NCBI GenBank assembly: GCA_019059635.1
Contig: JAGVRJ010000009.1
Span: forward strand, 777,001-841,000
Direction of reading: 5' to 3'
DNA from: Proales similis
Taxonomy: Eukaryota; Rotifera; Eurotatoria; Ploima; Proalidae
Length of the DNA stretch: 64,000 bases
Made by a program: the position numbers and the translations under genes. This document shows positions 1 through 11,707 of this stretch, one piece after another. Every line of letters starts with the position of its first letter. The stretch's first letter is position 1. Under the pieces are notes generated by a model. The model searched no databases, was not told the origin of the DNA, and was given only the letters and a program-made list of their open reading frames with translations.

Positions 1-3000
1 CGAGCTCTTGAAGATCAGCGTTTACCGCCGTTGACTGGAATAAATCTTGTTTGTCTTCGCCTCTCTCGTTCAGTTCTGTATTTTCGAGCACATCATCCTC
101 GAATATCTCGTCGTCGGCCGCCATCAAAGCGTAGAGCGGCAGTGGCGGAATTGTTTCTACTTCGATGCAATTCAGTGTATTCTCTTCTGACACTTCGCTC
201 ACACTACAGACAGACATCTTTCTTCTGAGCTTGAGTCGGATGTCGCGCTTCGACTTTTGTGTGAGTTCTACGTCGATAATGCAGCGAACCAAATGCATGA
301 GAATGGCCTTAACCCGATTTATTTTGCCCGCGTTAGTCAGTTCGTACAGAAGCTTCGGATGGTATTGCGGTAGAACGGGCCACGCATGTTTGGTCTGCAT
401 GAATAGGCCGCTGTCTTGAAGAAATCCGATCAGCTCGTTTTCATCGATTATTTTTGCTGGCGGCCGTTCGTCTGTTTCGTTTGAATTTCGTTTCACTTTT
501 CGACGCTCGTTCTTCTTCGCCATTTTCTTCAGGCGCTTCAAATCAAACACGTTGTGATTGGGAGGAAGTATGTGCTCTATTTTCTTGTTAAAATCCTCTC
601 GGCCAATCACTAGCTTTTCGCTTTCTTTCCAGCCGGGCAGAGGCGACCATTGTGAATAGACTTGCATTTCGGTATTCAGGCCGACTATTAGCAGACCATC
701 TCGCACCCATTTTATTTGTGTAGGTAGCGCTTGCATATCATCGGCAGAGTCTAATTCAAATGAACGGAACAAAGTCCATTTGAGCATTGATTCCTTCAAA
801 AACTGTTCGCATCGACTTGTTGTTCCCAAATGACTCGTTGAACTTTTCGCGTCAGATTTCGCGTTTACGCTCGAGTCTAGTCGACCGACTTGGGAATTAG
901 TGCCCTTGATCACACCTGAGTAGATGAATATTTGATTTCCTATTCCGATGGTGAGCAAATGTGAGCCATTCTCCGACGAGGCCCAGTCGAGTTTGATGAT
1001 GCGACGAGTGAGGGCAATTGAATTGTCAATTGAATCAGCTCGTTGATAATGACGGCTCATGGAGAACTGACGTTTGACGGAAATCTTTGCCGCTGTGCTC
1101 GGTATTTCGGGCGCATTGTTCTCAGCATGAGACACCGAAGAATTGGAATTGTTTCCCGAAGAGCCCATAACAATGTGCTTGAACGATTGGCATGAGCGTG
1201 CTGGCTTTATTGGCTTATGCTTGCCGAATATATAGTTGAAATCAATGCCACAATCAATGTCAGGAAGTACAATGTTCTTTAGATCGAAGCAGTCCTCGAC
1301 TTTCCACTCTGAGCCGCCACTTGACTCGCATTCGTAAATGATCACTCTGCAGTTTGTGAAGGCCGATTCGGTCAACACCTCACTGATCGGATCCGAACTC
1401 GACTCTTCTTTTCGCTTGTATGCGATCGCCAGGCGGCTGTTATAAGCACAGGCGATAGTCAAGGGAATCGAATCGAGTTTGATTCTACTTGAGCTGTCAA
1501 TGTTGCAGTTCATTTGCCACTCGAAAAATTCAAACTGGTCGCCAGTTGCGTCAGGTCGACAAGACCAAAATCTGACCGTACCGTCTGAGCAAGCAGTTGA
1601 AAATAAATAGGGCACCTTGGACATGGTGAACATCGCACTTGAGGACAAGTCGGCAGCGGCCGAATCGGCACAAACAACGTAGACTTCTGGCGGCAGATTC
1701 AACACTTGCTGCGCCACTCGGCGACTAGTAATTGACATTCTGTTTCGCTTCGACTCACCAAAGTCAAATTTAGCCGATGACGAAAAGCTGGCCGGCGAGT
1801 CGATGTCAAACTGACTCTTTTTACTTGACTTGTCTTCCTGAGGCGTCTCGTCCGATTGAATTTGAATCTGCCACATGTGAACAATTTCTTCAAACTGCTT
1901 CTCGCTGCTGCGTGTTCTCTCCAAGAAAACCAGATAATACGTCTCGTCGAACTGAAACTCTTCGGTCGCGTTCTTTTTGATATCGCTCTGCTCTACAACC
2001 AGCTTTTCCTGATAAATATGAAATAAATCTGCTCTAAACCAGTTGTGATGGGACTCGACCAATTCGTCGAGCTGAATAATACAACCAGGCCTGGCAGTTG
2101 ACTGAATAGAAACAACGTTGAAATCGTCAAACGCAATTTCTGTTTTGCCTGTACTTTGAGTCGATACTGGTTGACTTGTAAGACGATCTTTGCCTGTGCG
2201 AGACTGCACGTCGTGTAGGAGAGTGCGAGCATCAAATACCGCCTGGTAAATGACAATCGCGTTTGGCTGTGTGGCCGCGAACAAGGTGCTAGGCGACGTT
2301 GACGATCTGCCTAGTGTTGAGCTCGGCAAGAAACACGGAAACCAAGCGATGTTCTCAAACGAGTTGACATCAGACGAGTCTATTCGAGCCAATTCATAAA
2401 TGCCTCCTGATTTGCAGAGCGGTCCGACCGGCTCCACGCCCCAGATTATAACTCCTTTTTGAAATGATTCTTGCAGATTAATGCCCTCTAGCTTGCTCAT
2501 GATTGCTTCTTGCTCTGCCTTCTCCGAGTTTTGCTTCAAGTCGCTTATTGAATTGGTGAGCAAAAACGGCAATACGGGATGAGAAGTTATGTCGCTGAGA
2601 CGAAATCGATGGCCACAGATTCGGGCTTGATGAGCAACACTCACAAGCGACTGGTATTTTGAATTCTCTTGAAGCTGCATCTGCCAAAGGTTCAAAGTAC
2701 CGTTGTTGTGTTTGGTGACCATGTGAACCATTCCGGGCAAGAATGCATAACTTTCTTCGTTATCTTCTATATCCGATTCGTCGTCAGTCTCACATGCGCT
2801 TGGAATGGACACTTTTATCGGTTCGGCGTATAGAAACACTTTGTTTGTCAAAGACATCGAATCGCCGATGGGCAGTGTGTTGGGAAGCTTTGCGTGAAAG
2901 CTGACTTGAGCCTGGCGATAGATGCCTTGCAAATACTCGTCAATCCAATCGATGAGCCAAATTAGAACACTGCCGTCGGTGGGATGAATGCTGAATAGAA

Positions 3001-5463
3001 TGTCATGACTCGAATACCAGTCTTTGATCATTGCATCCAGCTTCTGATCCATCGATTGACCGAACAGTAGATTCTTCATTTCATCGTCCAAAGTCACAAA
3101 TTTGCCAGATGAAGACAACTCGCTCGCTGTCTGACTCATATTTTCTGAATTGTTAAATTCAAACTCTTTCCCGTTCTCTGGTTTATTAAATTAAGCATCG
3201 ACTCGAATTTTCGCATTTTGCATTTTACCTTCAGTTGGTGAGCTCATTTCCTGCGAACTGGTCTTTTTAAGTTTATTCTTTTGCATCGCTTTGATTTTCT
3301 CGTTTATGTCGCGAGAAAAGAGCTCGGCAGCGTATGTAAAGTGAAAGTCCTTGTTGTTCATCCAGTGAACCACAAAGCTGACATCTTTGGACTTGATGTC
3401 GGCGAAAAAGTTGAGTGGAACGCCTTTTGGAGAACTCGTTAAAAAGACAGTCAAATTCAGATCTATTTTTCTTATTTACCGGCCTGAGGGTCAATGAAGC
3501 CGGACAAGTGAAAATGAAAGCCGTTTTGCGCAGATAAATTCGAGTTGCTCGAGAAATGATGCTTCAGGTTGAATTCATGACAACTCATAGAACTGTGAAA
3601 GCTGGACTCATTTTGCTGTTGGGCTGAGCTGGGCATGAAATTTGCGGTAGTCGCCGAGCTGATCGGATTCACCGAGCTCAATAGGCGCGGTGACGTCGCG
3701 CTTAAATTGTTACTTTCGATAAGACTTGATATTTCTTTTGATTTGGCGTTTTGAAATAAGCTGGGAATGTGATGATGCGATTTTCCGTTCGACGACGACC
3801 CATTCCCGCCATTTTGTGCATGGTGGTGACTTGAAAAATTCAGGAAATGGGTGTTCAATCTATTTTAAAGATAAACATTTAAAAATTTCACCAAGAAGCA
3901 GAGTTCAATAGCAAAAGATTTAATAATAAAGCCAAAAGTCTAAGAGCAGCAGAAAACAGACTTGAAATATTAAAATAAAAGGCAGCTCATAGCAGCAGCA
4001 GCAGTCAAGCTTATCTCTAGGAATACCTTTTTTCGGAGAACCGCTCTTTTTCCCTTGACTTATCATAACCCACTTAAAAAACCTTACCTCATTTTGTGCA
4101 GCTTGTTGAGAAGTTTTCTTTTATGTCCTGACGATTTTGTTAGAGTGTTGTAATTCGTTTCTTCGTGGCTTGTTTTCATAAGTCCGTCGTCCGGTACCTG
4201 AGTCTCAGTCCATATACGGCAAATGTTGTCCTGACAGTTAGTTATCAGTGAGTTGGCCACCATTCCTCTGTTTTCAAAAGTAATAAGTTAATCTGCCGGA
4301 CATATTCTAAAAACAGAACACATACTTGGGCATGAATTTGCTGATCTGCCTCCAAGAGATGTTGATGACCGGCTTCGGATGAGTTAAATGAATATAAGAT
4401 AGAGAACAGGAATTATCTTTGCTGCTCATTTCGGATCGCAATCGTTCGTCTATGGGCTTCGTTTCGTACCAAATTTTGACCAGGTTCTCGTTCTAAGGAA
4501 AAATATACGATAAACATAATAAACATAAATAAACTGAATAGGAAGAAGCAAATAACATGCGAGCGTAAGTCAACCTACCATTCCGACGGAGGCGAAAAGA
4601 GCGCCATCAGGTGAAAACTTCAACTGATTCACAGGATTGGCGAGTCTGTGAAGAAAATAAAATGTTGACAAAAAAAGTTTGCCGCTCAAAATGCTTCTAC
4701 CTTGTTTCCCAAATTTTTTTGAACATGCTCGCGCCGCTTTCATCGTTGATCGCCTCACTGTCTTCGAATATCGAGAACTTGACTGGCTTGCTCTTGGCTG
4801 CTCGACTTGGTTCGGGCAAAACTTCACGTGTGTTCACTTCACCTGACTCGATCGTATTGGCGTCATAAGACCAAAGCTGGATGGCCTTGGATGCGCAGCC
4901 AAAGAGCAATCGATTTCCCTCATTGTTCCATGAAAGTGTCAGCACTTCGGACTCAAATTGAATCGATCCTATCTGAACCCATTTGTACCTTAAGCTCTTT
5001 ATGCGGCTTATTTAGCAACAGAATTCTGGACCTGAACAATGTCGGGAGTTACGTTTGACGCCGAACGCTTTGCTGACGGTGTTGGTTCAAATATGTAAAC
5101 AATATTTCCAAACGCAGCAGCAATCTAATAAACACCAAATTAATCGAGTAGTTCGAGCGGTTTCTTAATCAATGCCCTTTACCTTTCCAGTGTCCATGGT
5201 GCAATCGATACATTTTAGAGTTGATTCAGAGAACTTTCGTCCCGAGATTATCTGTATTCGTTCAAAGTCTGAGGCAAGAATGACCAAATCGAATCCAGAG
5301 CCGTACGCCTAAGAGAAAAATTTTAGGATAAATTATTATACCCAAGGCTGCGGGACAAAGACAAGCGAAAACAAACCGTGAAATGATGGTTCTCAACGCT
5401 GCCTATAGAAACGCTGTGTTCGAAGTTATTGGCCGCACCAGTCAGAACCTGATGCCGATTCAT
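1..5463 (-). CDS. DMXL: DMXL / rabconnectin-3 alpha, N-terminal half (runs off the window at base 1)
   Basis: WD-repeat scaffold that, with rabconnectin-3 beta and ROGDI, forms the metazoan RAVE complex and promotes assembly of V1 onto V0 in the V-ATPase. Ten exons were traced on the minus strand: 5463-5377, 5308-5183, 5124-5060, 5006-4701, 4645-4579, 4492 to about 4326, 4267-4088, 3859-3480, 3423-3229 and 3177 to beyond 1. The start MNRHQVLTGA matches the vertebrate MHLHQVLTGA, followed by AYGSGFDLVILASDFE, the ITNCQDNICRIWTET blade and FVVHWMNNKDFHFT. The large exon carries RFRLSDITSHPVLPFLLTNS, YQAVFDARTLL and, near the window edge, IPPLPLYALMAADDE, all typical DMXL blocks. About 1,400 residues are present, roughly half the usual 3,000. 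Introns are about 45-75 nt except 3860-4087 (228 nt). The last exon is at least 3.1 kb and uninterrupted. Identity is secure; some short-exon boundaries could move by a few bases. Confidence 0.93.
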
Positions 5464-6192
5464 GGCGCCTAATTGTCTAGAGTTAAAACAAATTTATTGG
5501 CATGCTGATGTGCTCGTAAGAAGGCGAGCAACTGATCAGGGCTTGTATGCTTCATAAGCAATAAAGGGCTTTCGTCATCTTTTTTACATAATTTTCACTA
5601 TGGGCCTTTGCATGCATATATGAAATCGAAAATATAAAAGTGACGAGCAGGCGTCTTAATATAGATTGTACAGACGGCGTCAAATGAATAAAAGAATTCT
5701 TAACTGAGCAGGACAGTATAGTCTTGGTTCGCGTTCTAGCCTCATGACGAACTGGTCTTCAAAAACGATAGCGAGCATCAATTGAATTGTAGATGCAACT
5801 TAAATTTGAAATGCGTCCAAGAAGTCGCCTGTATGTGACGCATGCAACTGCCATATTATCATAATATAAGAGAGCGAAGAATTAATCGATCGGCACTATC
5901 ATCCGACCAAGTTGGCGCTTTTCTTCGTTCAGACACACCAGCCTTGCCAAACTCAGTGCGTTTGGTTTTATTGGCCCGCTGGCTCGTCTTATCTAAACAT
6001 TGGTCATATGACTTGCTTCATAATCGAGTCATATTAGAACTTGTTTAGTTTTCAACTTGAATGCGAATTCGCAACCGGTTTTCAACCGGCTGCATGAACG
6101 ATAGCGTACGGTGTTGCAGGCGCTGCGAGCAATTCACTCAAACGCGTAAACGGTTCCCTTTTGCTAAAAGCTTTAGATATCATCTCTTCATT
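5464..6192. promoter_or_regulatory. Shared divergent promoter region between DMXL and ATP6V0D
   Basis: 729 bases separate the two ATG codons of these head-to-head genes, so both promoters and 5' leaders must lie here or overlap. No open frame of substance is present. I looked for the lysosomal CLEAR element (GTCACGTGAC) and saw only a weak partial resemblance near 5833 (GTGACGCATG). No TATA box could be assigned with confidence. Confidence 0.6.
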
Positions 6193-7494
6193 ATGTTCTT
6201 GGACGCGCTGTTCAACGTCGACAACGGCTATCTGGAGGGTCTAGTCAGAGGATTCAAGAGTGGAATTCTCAAAAATCAAGACTACATCAACTTGGTTCAA
6301 TGCGAGACTTTAGACGATCTAAAGCTGCATTTGCAAACAACCGACTACGGAAGTTTTCTGGCCAACGAGCCCAGTCCGCTAACGGTCTCTGTGATCGACG
6401 ATAAGATTCGCGAGAAATACGTTCAAGAATTTCAACATTTGCGAAACCATGCTGTCGAGCCGTTGAGCCAGTTTTTGGACTACATCACTTACAGCTACAT
6501 GATTGACAATATCGTGTTGCTTATCACCGGTCACCTGCATCAGCGCAGTATACAAGAGCTGTTGCCCAAATGCCATCCGCTGGGCATGTTCGAGCAAATG
6601 GGCGCCATCACCGTAGCCGACACATCGGCCAGTCTTTACAACGCGATCATTATCGACACCCCATTGGGTAGATCAATTCTAGTTGAAGCTGTCTGCTGCT
6701 TAGTCTAATCGATTCATCAAGCTCCCTACTTCATTGATTGCATTTCCGAACACGATTTGGACGAGTTGAACGTCGAGATCATGAGAAACACCCTCTACAA
6801 GGTTGCCTTGGCCTTTTAAATTTGAACTGATCCGAATTTAACCAGCGTCTGCTATCTAGGCTTACTTGGAGGACTTTTACAAATTTTGTCAAAAGCTCGG
6901 CGGCGCGACAGGAGAAGTCATGTGCGAACTTTTGGCTGTGAGTATTCAAATTTCATGTAATGCGGATTTCAACCATAAAACAAAATCGAATGAACTAGTT
7001 CGAGGCCGACAGACGAGCTTTCATGATCACAATCAACTCATTTGGACTTGAGCTGACTAAAGATGAACGCGCCAAGTTGTATCCTCGGTGTGGCCGACTT
7101 TACCCGGAGGGCTTGAGCCAGCTCGCCAAAGCTGAAGAATACGATCAGGTTCGAATGGTCGCTGAGAGCTATGCGGTAATTCATTTCAAATTATTATTTT
7201 CTTTTTGTTTTTGCCCGAGAAAGCATTTTAAACTTTGTATTAATATTCTAGGAATATCGACCACTGTTTGAGAATGTTGGAACCAATCCAGCTGACAAGA
7301 CCATTGAGGACAAGTTTTTCGAGCAAGAAGTGAAAATGAATCTGAACGCTTTTCTCCGACAATTTGGCTTCGGCGTTTTTTACGCTTTCTTAAAGCTCAA
7401 AGAGCAGGAAAATCGAAATATAATCTGGATCGCGGAATGTGTGGCTCAAAAGCACAGAGCTCGTATCGATAACTACATTCCCATTATGAACTAA
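6193..7494 (+). CDS. ATP6V0D1: V-type proton ATPase subunit d (V0 sector)
   Basis: Membrane-peripheral V0 subunit that couples the central stalk to the proteolipid ring of the vacuolar proton pump. Five exons: 6193-6667, 6722-6801, 6860-6937, 6999-7175, 7252-7494. Homology to human ATP6V0D1 is nearly continuous: [57 protein letters not shown], then [34 protein letters not shown] and the end [19 protein letters not shown]. The total length of about 350 residues is the family norm, so the gene looks intact. All introns are 50-76 nt. The start follows an acceptor-like CTTTAG at 6171-6176. It is divergent from DMXL, a V-ATPase assembly factor, and convergent with PAT1. Confidence 0.97.
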
Positions 7495-7994
7495 ACAAAA
7501 GCAAACAGAAACAGTTCTCCCCAGCCCTTCCTCTAAACGCCCTTCTTTTTCTTTCTCCCAGATTTTAGCTTTTAAACATCAATTCGAACACTATCCCAAG
7601 ACACGAGCAAATCACTGAATTTGCTCTGTTTTTCTTTTGTTCATGCTCGCGTTCGATTCTTATTTATTCCCATTAATCTAATCATGCTAACTGTTTAGAA
7701 CTTTCCTAGTCTTAAAAATGAAACAAAAATTTGGAGAAAATCTTCACCAACAGCAAGAAAAACAAAATAATGAAACACCTAAACCAAACAACAAATTCTC
7801 TTTATAGCTCTTGATTCCTGATTGACTGTCGATATCTAGCGGCTTTATATAATTTGAATAAAATTTTGATTCGGATTCGTTCTTCATAAGACGTGGAGAT
7901 GAGAGAGAACATGTGTGAGTCAGTACCATTTTCAGATCAAAGGTCATTGCTCAGACGTTGAGTTGTTTATGACAGCACAAGCTCGTGAATGCGA

Positions 7995-8007
7995 TTTATT
8001 CAATAAA
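7995..8007. terminator. Palindromic bidirectional poly(A) signal between convergent genes
   Basis: The 13 bases TTTATTCAATAAA read as AATAAA on both strands. The minus-strand copy lies about 90 bases past the PAT1 stop at 8086. The plus-strand copy lies about 500 bases past the subunit d stop at 7494. Another plus-strand AATAAA near 7857 is a competing signal for subunit d. Confidence 0.5.
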
Positions 8008-8085
8008 AATGTTTCGAATAGGAAAGCCTCGATTAAGTTATATATATATGTATATTTATAAACTTTATAAAAGGTATTTTCACGG

Positions 8086-11000
8086 CTAGATAATGTTGAC
8101 CAGGCGGGCAAGTTTAGCTCTGTTCAGTTGCCACAAGGTCGGATCGACATCAAACTGCTCAATTAGACGGCTATAGTTGAGCGTGTTGGGTTCACTCGGG
8201 TTCCAGTTTATGCCTTCATCTTTGACGTTGCTCAAACCGGTTAGAAACAGGTTCACAAATGCGCTCCTTTATTTAAAATCAAGATTGATTGTTTGAAAAG
8301 CTTTAAATTTCGATGCAATATAAACTCACCATTTTTCTTTCAAGCTTTGATCGGCTTCGCTCTCTGAAACGAGCTCTGATTTGGTCAAGAATTTCAGCAG
8401 GTAATTTAAACAGAACTATTTAAAGAGAGGCGTTTTGTTTAGTTTTACACTGACTTAAATACTGAGTTGTCAAGTACCTTGTTCGAGAACAATGTTTGAT
8501 AGAGTTGGCCTGTTTGACTCGAGTACAATCGCACAAACTCGCTTCCGATATCGACTATGTCAGAGAACTTTTGAGTGTCAATGCCGCTGACGATTTGAGA
8601 GAATACTTCCTCCATAGGAATAAGGTTTTTCGCAATTATGAACAAATAGTCCATAAAGTATCCCAGAATCACTTTTGTTTGAGGCTAATGTGAGTAGGAG
8701 TTAGAATGCAAATTCACTGAGATTGAAGCGAATTAGATTTCGTCATACAATTGAGAACATTGGCATGCTTTTGCCCAGCAGCCTTCTTCCCTTGCCAATG
8801 AACAGATAATGAGGAAAATTCTCAGAGCCAAGCATCAGAGCTAGCTTGTCGATTTTGGTTCGGCGTTCACTAAACAGCTCCGCTCTGGAACCGACGAATG
8901 CATTTTCTTTCTTTTCAAAATTCTTATGAGCATCCAGTTTATCAATGCTTACCTTAGTTCGCCGGCGTCTTTTAGAATTTTATGCTCAATTTCGTCAATG
9001 TTCAAGTAGACCTGGTACATTTTCTCTATCTCGAGTAGGATGTTATTCATGCTCATGCCCTTCTGAGGCGCTTCAACTTCGACGTCAAGGCCGCTCAGGT
9101 GAGAAATGACCACCGTGTCTGTGGTGGTATGCTGCTCTTGCGCTCTCTGATTTACATCAATTAGCGCTCGCGGGTGATTAAAATTCGACACGGTCACTTT
9201 GCCGAGCGAGTTCTCGAACGTCACTTGCAAAAGCTCATCAGATCACGAGCACAACAATTGCTCTCAATTCTTAGCTTACATTGTCTATATGTTTTGGGGT
9301 CGTGTTTACAATTGGACTGAAATAGCACCGAGGTCTTAAGAGAGGAGCCGGACTCTTGAGTGGAAAATTGCTTTTTCTTGTTCAGCCAACACTTGAAAAG
9401 CGAACATTTCTTTTTTGTTAAGAAACTGGCCAGCGAGTTTGCTCAAGCGTCACCGACAACCTACCGTATAATAAAAATCGTATAAATAGGGGTCGTCGGT
9501 CTGAATTTGAAGCATCTGCACATTGACCACCCATCCTTTTTCTCGATCAGTCATCATCCCGGCAAGCGGATCGCCTGATTTTCTCCACTGCTGTGATTGC
9601 TGCATTTGGTGGCTGCCACCCGTTGGGCGGAAATCGCTCATCACGCTGGCCGAGCTACTCATTCCTCCTCTGTTTAATGTCGCATTGGGCTTAAAAGCGG
9701 CAAGCTCCGGCATTCTTTCGCACATTCTTTAGACCGCAATAGAATTGTGTCCATTGTTTAAACACTCACCTCATTTCGGGCCCTTGCAGTCCGAGCTTTT
9801 GAATGTTCATGGATAGCTGCATTACTGTTTGATTGATTAGCTGCTGTTGAAGGGCCATGCTTCTGTTTATTCATTCGCACTGCTGGAAAGATCATCAAAC
9901 CTAAACAGCTGGGGCAAGAGAATGGCACCTGTAGTTAGATATAAATTGTTTTTGCGCAGCGGTCAGAAATTGAACATTGTTTGGCACTTTGGGTTAAAAT
10001 GCGCGAAATTAGTTGCGAGAAATAAATGTCCGAATGAGACATCACGTCATCGTACTCATTAGATTGGCGAGATTGCTGAGATTAACATCAAAAAGCGGAG
10101 CTTGCATTTGCATGAATTGAATCAGCTCTTGCTGCTTCAACTGCTGCTTGTACGCAAACGATTGAATTAGTTGGCTGCGTTGATTCATGGGAGTCTCATT
10201 AAGAAGATTAAGAAAACTTGACAGCTCTAATTGTTGCTGTTGAATGAGCTGCTGGTGCAAGTTGCTGAAGTATCCGAGATTTCTGCCTTGAGCGAGGCCA
10301 GCGCCTGCATAACATCATTTGTTAGAGTACAGAGTAAGCAAATATTTCTTTTCTCTTCTCAATTCATTTTCAGAATATTTTTCCATCAGTTTACCTGTTT
10401 CTGGCGCTTCTTCGTGCCATTCATTCTTCTTTCTATTATTCTGCTCTAAAAGATCGCGTTCAAGCTCTTCAACTGTTTTGACGTTGGACGGCACCCTCAC
10501 TGACGGCTGAGGTTCGGCGGCCTTTTCTGCCGATCCCAATTTCAATTTGTTTAACAGTGCATTCAGATGCTGTTTTTCATCGCTCTCTCTGCTCGGTGTA
10601 TTCTTCTCATGCAAATATGATCCACTTATTTTTCAAACGGCTTATGTTCTGTTTGAGAGCTTAACGCCTACCTCTGCTCTTTGAGAGCTGAGTGCCATCG
10701 TGCCAAAAAGACTATGCAGGGGCAGTCTCTTCTAAAGTTTCCATTTCAGACCTGCGTCCTAGTTGCATACTAAATAGCTTACATTTGACTCCTGCTTGTT
10801 TGCCTCACTCATCATCGGCAGTGATGCACTAGGTGGTATCCTCTCGCTTTTATTCTGAGAGAACGCCGCTTGTTGGTCTCCTCCGAACAAATTTGGAGGC
10901 AAGCTACTCATTGGCGGTCTTGTGTGTTGCTGCGGCTGATGCAGTGGCTGGTGATTCTGCTGCTGTTGAAGCTGTTGATAGAGTTGGATCAATTTAAGCT

Positions 11001-11707
11001 GTTGTTCACTGATATTCATTTTAGGGCCACCGTTAGCCGAGGCCAGGTGCGATGCCGTCTGCCGTTGCTGATGCTGCTGCTGCTGCTTTATAAATTGTTG
11101 CAACAGATCTACTCCTTGAGCATGAGTGCTTGTTTGAGAAGGAGTTCCAGTTTGCGACGACTGCAGCAGACGCGATCCTGCAGCATCTTCGCTAATCGCG
11201 GTCGGCAATTGACTCTGAATCAAGCCATTGGTCATAATTGAAGGGAAATTTCACTGCAATTTTAAATCAGCTAACCGTAGCTGGTTGACTTTTTTGCATT
11301 TGTAAAGGAGCCGATGGATGATTGGATTTTCCATTCATTCCGTGGCTTTTGCCATTTAACTTATCAGTCGACTCAGGATTATGGTTTTCCATCATGATTA
11401 ACTTTTCATGCTCGGCTTCCCAGTCTTCTTCGTGGCCTTGTGAACAGCAGCACATTAGATTTACAATCGCTCCGTCATATTTCAGCATTTCAAAATTGCT
11501 TGCTTGGTATACCAAAGTCATTTGCAAATGTTTCCTCATTGAATGCGTCAAAATCTTCCTCAAGCTCATCTGCATCGCCACGCTCTAGCTCTTCAGGTCT
11601 TAGGGGCTGCGGGCAAATTTTACAACCAGAGTTTGCGACAAATGCTTTCTAACTTTATTTACCGGCATTCGCACCTCTTCAAACGTTTCATATTCGTCGT
11701 TGGACAT
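8086..11707 (-). CDS. PATL1: PAT1 / PATL1-like mRNA decapping activator
   Basis: P-body scaffold that bridges deadenylation to decapping, binding DDX6, LSM1-7 and DCP factors. The start is ATG at 11707 (MSNDEYETFEE), preceded by TTCATAG. Next come EDFDAFNEETFANDF and EEDWEAEHEKL, which correspond to the conserved PAT1 N-terminus. The middle (about 9,850-11,240) is Gln-rich, with TVEELERDLL near 10,450. EKGWVVNVQMLQIQTDDPYL at about 9,500 and VTFENSLGKVTVSNFN at about 9,200 match the vertebrate EKDWVSKIQMMQLQS and FEGSLGKLTVSS blocks. The helical C-terminal domain follows in short exons (8884-8749, 8684-8478, 8415-8330, 8266-8086), ending RAKLARLVNII. Introns are mostly 46-75 nt, and exon borders inside the Gln-rich middle are not all resolved. 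A shortened relative lies at 26012-27644. Confidence 0.88.

Noticed and set aside
3423-3480. A 17-nt intron in DMXL (GTAAATAAG to AAATAG)
   Set aside because: A 56-nt intron using the acceptor CCAAAAG at 3,424-3,430 is also in phase and restores FIDPQAGVPL, which aligns with vertebrate DMXL without needing an ultrashort intron.
4975-5060. A 16-nt intron or +1 frameshift in DMXL near the KWVQIG peptide
   Set aside because: A 53-nt intron from the donor at 5,059-5,058 to AAATAAG at 5,007 joins KRSA to RIKSLRYKWVQ in frame, so the gene is not broken.
5464-6192. CLEAR (TFEB) element in the DMXL/ATP6V0D promoter
   Set aside because: Only a partial match near 5,833; the core palindrome is absent.
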